A stretch of 64,000 bases of DNA from Streptomyces sp. TP-A0874 (GTDB lineage: Bacteria > Actinomycetota > Actinomycetes > Streptomycetales > Streptomycetaceae), in contig NZ_BBZK01000009.1 of NCBI RefSeq assembly GCF_001748085.1, positions 186,001-250,000 of the forward strand. The letters are read 5' to 3'. Under the pieces are notes generated by a model. It had not been told where the DNA came from, made no database searches, and saw only the letters and a program-made list of their open reading frames with translations. Shown piece after piece: positions 15,810-23,673 of the stretch. The stretch's first letter is position 1. Every line of letters starts with the position of its first letter. The position numbers were made by a program, and so were the translations under genes.

Positions 15810-16994
15810 ATGGCTACCGACACTCCCCCAGACCCCGGCCGGGTGGCTCCCCGGGGCAGCGCACCGAGCGAGGACGCGGTGCGGGCAGCACTCGCCACCG
15901 TGAACGACCCGGAGATCCACCGCCCGATCACCGACCTCGGCATGGTCAAGTCCGTGGAGATCGCCGCGGACGGCAGGGTCTCGGTCGGGATCTACCTGAC
16001 GGTGTCCGGCTGTCCCCTGCGCGACACGATCACCCGCGAGGTCTCCTCCGCGGTCTCCGCCGTGGCGGGCGTGACCGGGGTCGAGGTCGAGCTGGACGTC
16101 ATGAGCGACGAGCAGCGCAAGGAGCTCGCCGCCACGCTGCGCGGCGGCAAGGCCGAGCGCGAGGTGCCGTTCGCCCAGCCGGGCTCGCTCACCCGGGTCT
16201 ACGCCGTGGCCTCCGGCAAGGGCGGGGTCGGTAAGTCCTCGGTGACGGTGAACCTCGCAGCCGCGCTGGCCGAGGACGGCCTGAAGGTCGGCGTGGTGGA
16301 CGCCGACATCTACGGGCACTCGGTGCCCCGGATGCTCGGAGTGGACGGCCGGCCCACCCAGGTCGAGGACATGATCATGCCGCCCTCGGCCAACGGGGTG
16401 AAGGTCATCTCGATCGGCATGTTCACCCCCGGCAACGCCCCCGTGGTCTGGCGCGGCCCGATGCTCCACCGGGCACTCCAGCAGTTCCTCGCCGACGTCT
16501 TCTGGGGCGACCTCGACGTACTCCTGCTCGACCTCCCCCCGGGCACCGGCGACATCGCCATCTCGGTGGCGCAGCTGGTGCCCGGCGCGGAGATCCTCGT
16601 GGTGACCACCCCGCAGCAGGCCGCGGCGGAGGTGGCGGAGCGGGCCGGCTCCATCGCCGTGCAGACCCACCAGAAGATCGTCGGTGTGGTGGAGAACATG
16701 TCCGGACTCCCCTGCCCGCACTGCGACGAGATGGTCGACGTGTTCGGCACCGGCGGTGGCGCCAAGGTCGCCGAGGGGCTGACCAGGAGCACCGGGGCCG
16801 AGGTGCCGGTGCTCGGCGCCATCCCCATCGACGTACGGCTGCGGGAGGGCGGCGACGAGGGCAAGCCGGTGGTACTGAGCGACCCGGACTCGCCCGCCGG
16901 TAGCGCCCTGCGGAAGATCGCCCAGCAGCTCGGCGCCCGGCAGCGCGGTCTGGCCGGCATGTCGCTGGGCATCACCCCGCGCGACAAGTTCTGA
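15810..16994 (+). CDS. mrp: Mrp/NBP35-type Fe-S carrier ATPase
   Basis: A 394-residue Mrp/ApbC family protein that carries and delivers Fe-S clusters. An N-terminal MIP18/DUF59 domain (about 20-105, VNDPEIHRPITDLGMV) precedes the P-loop ATPase domain. The deviant Walker A GKGGVGKSS is at 136-144, and the DADIYGHS and PPGTGD motifs follow. The CPHC pair (Cys302, Cys305) is the cluster-bridging site, so it is a homodimer. The start is ATG 15810 without a ribosome site but with TACCAT 7 nt upstream. It follows DUF1003 by 95 nt and ends at a terminator. The conserved neighbourhood with TatB/HtrA/sigma recalls M. tuberculosis mrp. Confidence 0.93.
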   Translation: MATDTPPDPGRVAPRGSAPSEDAVRAALATVNDPEIHRPITDLGMVKSVEIAADGRVSVGIYLTVSGCPLRDTITREVSSAVSAVAGVTGVEVELDVMSDEQRKELAATLRGGKAEREVPFAQPGSLTRVYAVASGKGGVGKSSVTVNLAAALAEDGLKVGVVDADIYGHSVPRMLGVDGRPTQVEDMIMPPSANGVKVISIGMFTPGNAPVVWRGPMLHRALQQFLADVFWGDLDVLLLDLPPGTGDIAISVAQLVPGAEILVVTTPQQAAAEVAERAGSIAVQTHQKIVGVVENMSGLPCPHCDEMVDVFGTGGGAKVAEGLTRSTGAEVPVLGAIPIDVRLREGGDEGKPVVLSDPDSPAGSALRKIAQQLGARQRGLAGMSLGITPRDKF

Positions 16995-17009
16995 GTCCGC
17001 GCACTCCTC

Positions 17010-17043
17010 GTGCCGCATCGGGCGAACCTGCCCGGTGCGGCAC
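17010..17043 (+). terminator. Terminator after mrp
   Basis: 14-nt arms, 17010-17023 and 17030-17043, pair with one G.T wobble around a 6-nt loop, 16 nt after the mrp stop. It is followed at once by a second stem serving the opposite gene. Confidence 0.65.
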
Positions 17044-17047
17044 CTAA

Positions 17048-17081
17048 CCGCCCCGCCCCGGAGGTGTCCGAGGCGGGGCGG
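17048..17081 (-). terminator. Terminator for the reverse gene at 17088
   Basis: Perfect 10-bp arms CCGCCCCGCC (17048-17057) and GGCGGGGCGG (17072-17081) sit 7 nt beyond the reverse gene's stop. Together with the mrp hairpin they form back-to-back terminators. Confidence 0.6.
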
Positions 17082-17087
17082 CGGCGT

Positions 17088-17777
17088 TCATCCGGCGTAG
17101 CGGGCGATGTCCGGGACCCGGCAGAAGCCCAGGCCGTAGGCGCTCAGTCCGCGCCCGTAGGCGCCGAGGTGGACCCCGCCCTGCGCGGCTCCGGCGAGTA
17201 CCCAGCCGTACTCCGACTCCCGGTAGTGGAACGGGGTGGAGACCCCGTCGACCGGCAGCGACAGGGTCGACCAGCCGCTGCCGTCCAGCGCGTCGGCCAG
17301 TTCCCAGGCGAGACCGGTCTGCTGATCCAGCCATTCCTCGCGGAGCGAGCGCTCCATCCGGCTGGGCCAGGTGCAGGACAGCAGCCCGGAGCCGGCCAGC
17401 CAGGCGGCCGAGGAGACCGAGGTGGCCTCCAGCACCCCGGTGCCGTCGGCGCTGCGGCGAACCGGGCGGCTGGCGACGGTCACGACCACCGCGAAACGCT
17501 GCTTCTCGGGGGTGGTCTCGAACTTGTACGAGGGCTCGTCGCCGTGGCCCGTGGAACCGTGCTCGACGGTGCCGTCCGCCGCGGTGCCGACCCCGGTGAG
17601 CCAGCGTCGGCCGGTGAAGGCCTCGTCCAGCCCGTACCAGGGGAAGGTGGCCGACAGATAGCCGTCCATCGTCCGCTGTTCGACGGAGCCCAGCCGCGCT
17701 GTGGCCCCCTCCCCGACGTCGGATGCGCTGGACGGCCCGGACGCCCCCCGCGCCGCTACCCGACTCGTCGTCTCCAT
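17088..17777 (-). CDS. Conserved hypothetical protein
   Basis: A 229-residue soluble protein with no signal peptide or membrane helix. The segments TFPWYGLDEAFTGRRWL, SYKFETTPEKQRFAVVVTVAS, LSCTWPSRMERSLREEW and DGSGWSTLSLPVDG suggest a mixed alpha/beta protein with many aromatic residues. No family is recognised. The C-terminus (HLGAYGRGLSAYGLGFCRVPDIARY) is Gly/Tyr-rich. The start ATG 17777 is followed by a low-complexity N-terminus. It is the last gene of the reverse-strand run with tatB, separated by 167 bp containing tandem repeats, so it may have its own promoter. Confidence 0.6.
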   Translation of the reverse strand: METTSRVAARGASGPSSASDVGEGATARLGSVEQRTMDGYLSATFPWYGLDEAFTGRRWLTGVGTAADGTVEHGSTGHGDEPSYKFETTPEKQRFAVVVTVASRPVRRSADGTGVLEATSVSSAAWLAGSGLLSCTWPSRMERSLREEWLDQQTGLAWELADALDGSGWSTLSLPVDGVSTPFHYRESEYGWVLAGAAQGGVHLGAYGRGLSAYGLGFCRVPDIARYAG

Positions 17778-17797
17778 CTCTGTGGCGCCTCCTCATT

Positions 17798-17871
17798 GCC
17801 CCGTCGTCCCGAGGCGCTCCACGCCCCGTCGTCCGAAGGCGCTCAGCGCCCCGTCATCCAGGGCGCTCCGC
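17798..17871. repeat. Three tandem 24-25 bp repeats
   Basis: Units at 17798-17822, 17823-17847 and 17848-17871 share the frame GCCCCGTC-TCC-GGCGCTC with a few changes. They lie between the tatB stop and the start of the gene at 17777. They form no array like CRISPR, having no spacers. Confidence 0.6.
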
Positions 17872-17944
17872 CCCTCGGGCGAGCTCACCGGCGGACACTG
17901 GGAGGATAGCCACACCGGTCCGCCCAGTCGGTCATAAGTTGCCG

Positions 17945-18430
17945 TCAGGTGGCGTCGGCGTCGAACGGCGGAAGTTCCCGCGACTCCCGCTCATCGCCCT
18001 TGCGCAGCAGGTCGGAGCCGTTCGAGTCGGCGGGTCCGGCCCCGGCGGACTTGCTCAGGGAGAGCTTGGACCCCCCGGATGATCCGCCGCCGGTGGAGTC
18101 ATCCTCGCTGGCGGCTCCGGTGACCGAGCCGGCGATCTCGTTCATCTCCTTGCGGAGGTCGAAACTGCTGCGGAGCTCCTTCAGGTCGTCGTTCTCCATC
18201 AGCTGTTTGCGGACGAACGTCTTCGGGTTGAGGTCCTCGAACTCGAAGTCCTTGAACTCCGGCCCCAGCTCGGAGCGGATGTCGGCCTTGGCGTTCTCCG
18301 AGAAGGCCCGCACCTTGCGGATGAACTGGGTGGTCTCGTGGATCACCTTGGGCAGCTTGTCCGGACCGAAGATGAAGACCGCGAGGATTACGAGCGCGAC
18401 GAGCTCGAGTGCGCCTATGTCATTGAACAC
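17945..18430 (-). CDS. tatB: Sec-independent protein translocase TatB
   Basis: A 161-residue TatB, the twin-arginine receptor component. One N-terminal membrane helix (FNDIGALELVALVILAVFIFGPDKLP, about residues 2-25, with the FGP hinge) is followed by an amphipathic helix (PKVIHETTQFIRKVRAFSENAK) and a long charged C-terminal region. The start is GTG 18430 with GAGGAG and 7-nt spacing; an ATG five codons upstream has no good ribosome site. It lies downstream of htrA in the same direction, the same order as in mycobacteria. The C-terminal third is Ser/Gly/Asp-rich and disordered. Confidence 0.93.
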   Translation of the reverse strand: MFNDIGALELVALVILAVFIFGPDKLPKVIHETTQFIRKVRAFSENAKADIRSELGPEFKDFEFEDLNPKTFVRKQLMENDDLKELRSSFDLRKEMNEIAGSVTGAASEDDSTGGGSSGGSKLSLSKSAGAGPADSNGSDLLRKGDERESRELPPFDADAT

Positions 18431-18559
18431 CTTGCAGCTCCTCAAGATCTCCGCGGCCGGCAGCCGGGGCGGATCGGGCCCTGATCCACGGTACCGGTAC
18501 GGCCCCGCCGACCGGTACGGGACCGGTGCGACCGATACGACCGGCCGCGGTCCTGGACG

Positions 18560-20224
18560 TCAGTCGGCGGTGCCGAGGGTCAGTCCGACGGTGCGCTCCT
18601 TCCCTGACCGGCGCAGGGTGAGCTCGAGGTCGTCCCCGGGGCGGTGGCTCCGGATCTTCACGATCAGCTCCTCGCCGCTGTGCACCCGCTCGCCGTCGAC
18701 CTCGGTGATGACGTCGCCGGACCGGACGCCCGCCTGGTCGGCCGGGCCGTCCCGGACCACGGCCGGGGTGTCCCCGTCGTCCTCGGCGACCCGGGCGCCG
18801 TCGCCCGTGTACCGCATGTCCAGGGTGACGCCTATCACCGGGTGGCTGGCCTTACCGGTGTTGATCAGTTCTTCGGCGACCCGCCGGCCCTGGTTGATCG
18901 GGATGGCGAAGCCCAGGCCGATGCTGCCGCTCTGGCCGCCGAACCGGGAGTCCCCGTCGGCGGCCCGGATGGCGCTGTTGATCCCGATGACCCGGGCCTT
19001 GGAGTCCATCAGGGGGCCGCCGGAGTTCCCGGGGTTGATCGGCGCGTCCGTCTGCAGGGCGTCCACGTAGCTGATGTCGCTGCCGTCGCCCTCCTCGCCC
19101 CCCGCGGTGATCGGGCGCTCCTTGGCACTGATGATTCCGGAGGTGACGGTGCCCTCCAGCTCGAAGGGGGCGCCGATGGCCACCACCGAGTCCCCGACCT
19201 GGACCGAGTCGGAGTTGCCGAGCACCAGCGGGCGCAGTCCGGAGACCCCGGAGACCTTGACCACCGCGAGGTCGTAGCCGCTGTCCCGGCCCACCACCTC
19301 GGCCCGGGCGGTCTCTCCGCCGCTGAAGGTGACCGACACCCGTCCGCTGGAACCGGCCGGTTCGACGACGTGGTTGTTGGTGAGGATGTGGCCCTTCTCG
19401 TCGAGCACGAAACCGGTGCCGGTGCCCTGCTTGCCGCCCCCGTTCACATGCAGGGTGACCACTCCGGGCAGCGCCGCGTTGGCGATGCCGGCGATGCTCT
19501 CCGGGTCCCGGTCGGTGGGTTCCGGGGCGGCCTGCGACAGCCGCACCCCGCCCACGCCCGCATGCCGCTCCAGATAGATGCCGACCACCCCGCCGACCAT
19601 GCCGGAGAGCAGGGCGAGAGCCACCGCGCCGGCGAGGAGGCCGGAGCGCCGCCGTTTCCGTTTTGGTGCGCCGCCAGGCCCGCCGGTGTCCCCGGGGGGC
19701 GTGGGCGGCGTGGGGGCGGCCCACGGGTCGTAGACCCCCCACTGCACGGCGGGCGTGGGCGGACCGGGGGGCGGCGTCTCGACCGTCCCGCCGACCGGTG
19801 CCGGCGGCGGGGGCGGGAGCGGGATGCCGTGCGCCGGGGTGGCCGGGTGCTGGACGGGCGGGGCGGGCGCCCAAGGGCCCGGCCCGCCGTACGGCGGGGT
19901 GCCGTACGGGTCCGGCGCGTGCAGCGGCTGTGCCGCCGACGGCTCGGTGGCCGCTTCGGGCGGGGCCGCCGTCGTCCCGGAGGGGGCCGCGGTCTCCGGC
20001 GCCCCGGCCGCACGGCGGTCGGCGCTCAATGTCTCCCCGGCCGCCTCAGGCGTGTCGGAGTCGGCCGAGGAGCGGGCGGGAGCGTCGGTCACGGGCGGCT
20101 GCCCGGCCCCGGTTCGCGGGTCGAGGGGCTCCGCGGGTGCCGCGGGTGCCGCGGGTGCCGCGGAGTCGCGCCTCGGACGGCTCCACCACTTCGGCTTCGG
20201 CCCGACGGCCTTCCCTTCGTCCAT
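18560..20224 (-). CDS. htrA: HtrA/DegP-family serine protease (PDZ)
   Basis: A 554-residue membrane-anchored S1C protease for envelope quality control. The N-terminal 190 residues are Pro/Gly/Ala-rich and cytosolic. One membrane helix follows (LLAGAVALALLSGMVGGVVGIYL), then the trypsin-like domain. The catalytic triad is His285 (NNHVVE), Asp318 (GYDLAVVKV) and Ser401 (NPGNSGGP). The C-terminal PDZ domain (about 465-545) has AGVRSGDVITEVDGERV. The start is taken at ATG 20224 with GGGGAG close upstream; an ATG six codons earlier is the alternative. It follows the anti-sigma gene by 176 bp. The likely substrates are misfolded exported proteins or the anti-sigma factor. Confidence 0.93.
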   Translation of the reverse strand: MDEGKAVGPKPKWWSRPRRDSAAPAAPAAPAEPLDPRTGAGQPPVTDAPARSSADSDTPEAAGETLSADRRAAGAPETAAPSGTTAAPPEAATEPSAAQPLHAPDPYGTPPYGGPGPWAPAPPVQHPATPAHGIPLPPPPPAPVGGTVETPPPGPPTPAVQWGVYDPWAAPTPPTPPGDTGGPGGAPKRKRRRSGLLAGAVALALLSGMVGGVVGIYLERHAGVGGVRLSQAAPEPTDRDPESIAGIANAALPGVVTLHVNGGGKQGTGTGFVLDEKGHILTNNHVVEPAGSSGRVSVTFSGGETARAEVVGRDSGYDLAVVKVSGVSGLRPLVLGNSDSVQVGDSVVAIGAPFELEGTVTSGIISAKERPITAGGEEGDGSDISYVDALQTDAPINPGNSGGPLMDSKARVIGINSAIRAADGDSRFGGQSGSIGLGFAIPINQGRRVAEELINTGKASHPVIGVTLDMRYTGDGARVAEDDGDTPAVVRDGPADQAGVRSGDVITEVDGERVHSGEELIVKIRSHRPGDDLELTLRRSGKERTVGLTLGTAD

Positions 20225-20400
20225 GCTCTCCCCACAGTCCACCCGTGCCCGCTACGGGCCGTATCGCCGGGACCCGTCCGAGCGGGCCCGGCAGCGATTC
20301 AACCAGGTTCGCCAGCGGCGGCGCAGGACCGTGCGGTGCTCTCCGCCGGGTGCGGCCCGCTCCGGCGGCCCGGGCAGCGCGGCGACCGGTCCGCGTTCCG

Positions 20401-21408
20401 TCAGCGGACCGGGTCCGGGCCCCCGCCGGAGCCGGCCTCCACCCTCGGCGATGTCGCTTCGCCGGGATCGGCCGGGGGGAGCGGCGCGGATGGGGGCGCC
20501 ATCTCCGTCGGGTTCGGGTAGCTCTCCCAGTTCCCGGGCGAGCCGAGCTGCGGAAGGTACTGACCGACAGCGGCGGCCCGGTGGAGGAACGGGCTGAGGG
20601 AGGCGTCCGCGGCGGGCGGTGCGGCGGTCCGGCGGGAGGCGGCGAAACGGTGGTCGGCGGTGGTCATGAGGGCCGGCGGTACCGTCGCCCCCAGCGCGGG
20701 CCACAGTTCCCCCGCTGAGCCGACCGCGCCCTGGTCGTCTCCGGCCCCCGCGGACAGCAGTCCGGTGCCCGGGACCGACTCCGCACCGGTCGCGCCGTGC
20801 GCGCGCAGCGCGGTGGCCGCCGGCCCGGTGCCGTCGGTCCGGGGCTTCACTCCCTCGACCGCGGCCTCCAGCGGCAGTGCGCCACCCAGTGCGAAGGCGG
20901 CCAGGGACACCGCGCCCGTCACCGCGAACGCCAGTCTGCGGCTGCGCTGCGCCCCCGTGCTTCCGTCGGCGGCGGGACGGCCGACGTCGTGCCGGCCCAC
21001 GTCGTGGATGCGGAAGCCCGAGCGGCTCCCGCCGAGTCCTGAGCGCCCCGGCTCTCGGACCGGGTGGTAGGCGAAGGTCGCCCGGCCCGGCCGCATGTCG
21101 AGGGCGCCCGACGCCGGACCGCCTTCCCGGGACGGGCCCTCCGGCCCCTCCGGACGGTCTCCGGGCAGCCCGCCCGGCAGTCCCTGGAGCCGGGCCAGGA
21201 AGCCCTCGGAGGGCGGGGGCGGAGCGGTCTCGGCGAAGACGCTCTTCAGCCGCCGCTGGGCCTCTGCCTCCGCCTTGCACCGGCCGCAGGTGGCGAGGTG
21301 CGCGAGCACCCGCTCCCGGGTGTCATGGCCGAGCTCACCGTCGACCAGCGCCGCGAGCCGGTCGCCCAGATGGTGCTCGGCGGGGTCTACGCCACCGGAT
21401 CCGGTCAC
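20401..21408 (-). CDS. Zinc-type anti-sigma factor (RseA-like)
   Basis: A 335-residue anti-sigma factor. The ZAS motif is at the N-terminus: His37, Cys41 and Cys44 in HLATCGRC, the H-x3-C-x2-C pattern that binds zinc and holds the sigma factor. A membrane segment (LAFAVTGAVSLAAFALGGALPLEAA, about 160-185) divides it from a long Ala/Pro/Thr-rich outer part. It starts with GTG 21408, overlapping the sigma stop by 4 nt (GTGA), so the two are coupled and stoichiometric. In M. tuberculosis RseA is released by phosphorylation and degraded; here the site is not identifiable. It is longer than RseA. Confidence 0.87.
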   Translation of the reverse strand: MTGSGGVDPAEHHLGDRLAALVDGELGHDTRERVLAHLATCGRCKAEAEAQRRLKSVFAETAPPPPSEGFLARLQGLPGGLPGDRPEGPEGPSREGGPASGALDMRPGRATFAYHPVREPGRSGLGGSRSGFRIHDVGRHDVGRPAADGSTGAQRSRRLAFAVTGAVSLAAFALGGALPLEAAVEGVKPRTDGTGPAATALRAHGATGAESVPGTGLLSAGAGDDQGAVGSAGELWPALGATVPPALMTTADHRFAASRRTAAPPAADASLSPFLHRAAAVGQYLPQLGSPGNWESYPNPTEMAPPSAPLPPADPGEATSPRVEAGSGGGPDPVR

Positions 21409-22187
21409 GCCGCCCCGACCTCGCCTCCGGCCCCCGGGACCGCGGCGCTCAGCGCGCGCTGCTGGTCGGCCCGAGCCTGCGGGGAGCGGTGCTGGAGCGC
21501 CTTGCGCAGGTGCGAGCGCCCGCGGTGGATACGGCTGCGGACGGTGCCGAGCTTGACGCCGAGCGTGGCGGCGATCTCCTCGTAGGAGAGCCCCTCGATG
21601 TCGCAGAGCACGACGGCCGCCCGGAACTCGGGCGCGAGGGTGTCCAGCGCCTGCTGCACGTCGGCGTCGAAGTGGCTGTCGTGGAACCGCTGCTGGGGGG
21701 ACGGCTCACGGCTGGGCAGCCGCTCGGCCGCATCGTCACCGAGCGCGTCGAACCGGATGCGCTGCCGTCGGCGGACCATGTCCAGGAAGAGGTTGGTGGT
21801 GATCCGGTGCAGCCATCCCTCGAAGGTGCCCGGCGTGTAGGTGGAGAGCGATCGGAAGACCCGGACGAAGACCTCCTGGGTGAGGTCCTCGGCATCGTGC
21901 TGATTGCCCGTCAGGCGGTAGGCGAGACGGTAGACCCGCGCACTGTGGGTGCTGACGATCTCCTCCCAGGAGGGAGGGGTCCACGTCTGCGCATCCCGGT
22001 CCTCAGCGAACGACGCGCTCTTGGCGAAGGTCGCGGTGGCGGAGTTGGCGGAGCGGATTCGGTCAGCTGTCTCAGTCACGGATTTCGGCTCGCCGGCCCC
22101 TCGAAGGCGTTTCAGCACGCCTCGGTCGCCGGCCGCAGCCGCACCTCCCCTGGGGACTCTGGTGGCGTCCAGTAGAGCCCCTACCAT
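21405..22187 (-). CDS. ECF sigma factor (SigE-like, ECF envelope stress)
   Basis: A 260-residue ECF sigma factor. Region 2 includes VYRLAYRLTGNQHDAEDLTQEVFVRVF and TFEGWLHRITTNLFLDMVRRRQRI. Region 4 contains LDTLAPEFRAAVVLCDIEGLSYEEIAATLGVKLGTVRSRIHRGRSHLRKAL, the -35-binding helix. An N-terminal extension of about 85 residues is present. The start used is ATG 22187; an ATG at 22256 would add 23 residues and is also within a putative transcript. It heads the sigma, anti-sigma, htrA, tatB order of mycobacterial sigE and shares its likely envelope-stress role. The promoter to the left looks autoregulated. I do not assign a Streptomyces gene name. Confidence 0.9.
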   Translation of the reverse strand: MVGALLDATRVPRGGAAAAGDRGVLKRLRGAGEPKSVTETADRIRSANSATATFAKSASFAEDRDAQTWTPPSWEEIVSTHSARVYRLAYRLTGNQHDAEDLTQEVFVRVFRSLSTYTPGTFEGWLHRITTNLFLDMVRRRQRIRFDALGDDAAERLPSREPSPQQRFHDSHFDADVQQALDTLAPEFRAAVVLCDIEGLSYEEIAATLGVKLGTVRSRIHRGRSHLRKALQHRSPQARADQQRALSAAVPGAGGEVGAA

Positions 22188-22277
22188 ATCCACCTCGCCC
22201 GTTAGCTCCGGATAAGGATTCTTGCCCCTTAATTTGTCTAGCGCTCCCGCGGCCATGCTTCCCACCCCACTTCGGAT

Positions 22278-22303
22278 AACGTCCGGTCCGGTCCGCCGGT
22301 TCC
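22278..22303 (-). promoter_or_regulatory. ECF-type promoter before the sigma gene
   Basis: On the minus strand GGAACC (22303-22298) is followed by a 16-nt spacer and CGTT (22281-22278), the GGAAC-N16-CGTT form used by SigE-like ECF factors. It would start transcription about 15 nt before the ATG at 22256. It suggests sigma autoregulation and lies in the region shared with the divergent O-methyltransferase. Confidence 0.6.
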
Positions 22304-22357
22304 CGGGGCAGCGGCTACAGTCTCGGTTGCGTCGATCCACGGGGACAGGAGAGGGCC

Positions 22358-22993
22358 ATTACCGGCAACCGGCAGACGAGCTGGGCGTTCGCCGACGCGT
22401 TCGTCGCCGAGGACGAGACGCTGCGCTGGGCCCGGGCGCGGGCCCAGGAAGCGGGGCTCCGCCCGGTGTCGACCGGCACCGGAGCCACGCTCCGGCTCCT
22501 CGCCGCGAGCGTCAACGCCAAGGCCGTGGCCGAGATCGGCACCGGTACCGGGGTCTCGGGCACCTACCTTCTGCAGGGCATGCGCAGGGACGGCGTGCTG
22601 ACGACCGTGGACATCGAACCGGAGCGCCAGCAGTTCGCCAGGGACGCCTTCCGGGCCGCCGGCTTCGCCGGGAACCGGGCTCGGACCATCCCCGGCCGCG
22701 CCCTGGACGTCCTGCCGCGGCTCGCGGACGGCGGCTACGACCTCGTCTTCTGTGACGGGGACCGCACCGAGTGCCTGGAGTACCTGGAGGAGTCCCTGCG
22801 GCTGCTGCGCCCCGGCGGACTGGTCGTCTTCGAGGGCGTCTTCGCCGACGGCCGGACGGTCGACGCCGCCGCCCCAACGCCCGAGGTGCACCGGCTCCGG
22901 GAACTGCTGCGGGCGGTGCGGGAGAGCCGGGTGCTGCTGCCGGTGCTGCTGCCGGTCGGCGACGGACTGCTCTGCGCGATCAAGCGCGGCTGA
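22358..22993 (+). CDS. SAM-dependent O-methyltransferase (ATT start)
   Basis: A 211-residue class I methyltransferase of the COMT-like bacterial group, near M. tuberculosis Rv1220c in type and position. Motif I is EIGTGTGVSG, motif II follows VLTTVDIEPE, and a DLVFCDGDRTE segment holds metal and substrate residues. No ATG, GTG, TTG or CTG is in frame between the upstream stop (22277-22279) and the conserved N-terminus. The sequence begins at ATT 22358 with AGGAG at 22347-22351, a 6-nt spacing. Starting at the ATG at 22466 would remove 36 residues of the conserved N-terminus (TGNRQTSWAFADAFVAED). ATT is therefore the probable start. It diverges from the sigma gene. Confidence 0.8.
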   Translation: MTGNRQTSWAFADAFVAEDETLRWARARAQEAGLRPVSTGTGATLRLLAASVNAKAVAEIGTGTGVSGTYLLQGMRRDGVLTTVDIEPERQQFARDAFRAAGFAGNRARTIPGRALDVLPRLADGGYDLVFCDGDRTECLEYLEESLRLLRPGGLVVFEGVFADGRTVDAAAPTPEVHRLRELLRAVRESRVLLPVLLPVGDGLLCAIKRG

Positions 22994-23043
22994 GAACCTC
23001 CGGGCAGGGCCGGGGTGTTGGGCGGCCGGCACCGGAAACGCCG

Positions 23044-23092
23044 CTGCCCCGGCGTGGGTCGCATACGCGGTATGCGACCCACGCCGGGGCAG
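23044..23092. terminator. Perfect 23-bp bidirectional terminator hairpin
   Basis: The left arm 23044-23066 and right arm 23070-23092 are perfect complements with a 3-nt loop (GCG). It lies between the O-methyltransferase and the convergent DUF3117 gene, so it can end transcription both ways. It is the longest perfect inverted repeat I saw in this window. Confidence 0.8.
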
Positions 23093-23201
23093 AAGCGTCA
23101 GGATAGCGGTCGAGCCCCTCCGAACCCATGCCCAACGGGCATCCGGTCGGCGGCGCCGGCGTACCGGGCACCGCCCGCCGAGCGGCCGCCGTCAGCGGCT
23201 C

Positions 23202-23369
23202 TCAGCCAACGACCTTCTTCAGGGCGTCGCCGAGCGCGTCGGCTTCGTCGGGTGTCAGCTCGACGACGAGCCGCCCGCCGCCTTCGAGCGGAACGCGCAT
23301 GACGATGCCCCGCCCCTCCTTCGTCACCTCGAGCGGGCCGTCGCCCGTCCGCGGCTTCATGGCCGCCAT
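23202..23369 (-). CDS. DUF3117 family protein
   Basis: A 55-residue protein, the DUF3117 family, restricted to Actinobacteria: MAAMKPRTGDGPLEV, RGIVMRVPLEGGGRLVVELTPDEADALGDAL. It looks like a compact beta-hairpin plus helix. The start is ATG 23369 with GGAAGGGG about 7 nt upstream. In M. tuberculosis the homologue (Rv1211) is next to tagA and the DivIVA-like gene, as here, but on one strand. The function is unknown; its small size and deep conservation argue for a core role. It is separated by 304 bp from the divergent enoyl-CoA hydratase. Confidence 0.88.
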   Translation of the reverse strand: MAAMKPRTGDGPLEVTKEGRGIVMRVPLEGGGRLVVELTPDEADALGDALKKVVG

Positions 23370-23673
23370 GCTCGTTCCCCTTCCTGAAACCAAGCTCATC
23401 GCAGCCGGTGACCGCACGTGTCCAGCACAGGTGCCACCCGCATCGAACATATTGCTTCCCAGCCATTATCCCGCATCGAAGGAGCCGATGACCAACATCG
23501 GTCTGCATCGCTTGGGCAACGGGCCATCGCAAAACACCCAATTCGACGGCGGTACCGGGCTACCGCGCCCTTTTTCGTCACGGCGCGCTTTGACGCAGGT
23601 CACATATCCGCCGGAGAGGATCTCCGCCATGCTGTCCGTGACCGACCGAGCACGACGGAGGGAGCTACCGGCC
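23370..23673. other. Divergent promoter region
   Basis: 304 bp, noticeably more AT-rich than the flanks (around 23430-23620). TTGACG near 23589 fits a -35 for the forward gene, and TATGTT on the minus strand (23451-23446) fits a -10 for DUF3117. Neither pairing is complete, so both are tentative. No ORF is convincing. Confidence 0.4.

Noticed and set aside
17798..17871. CRISPR array
   Set aside because: The three units are contiguous without spacers, and no cas genes are near.
22466..22993. ATG 22466 as the start of the O-methyltransferase
   Set aside because: It would cut off a conserved N-terminus and has no ribosome site, whereas ATT 22358 has AGGAG at the right distance.
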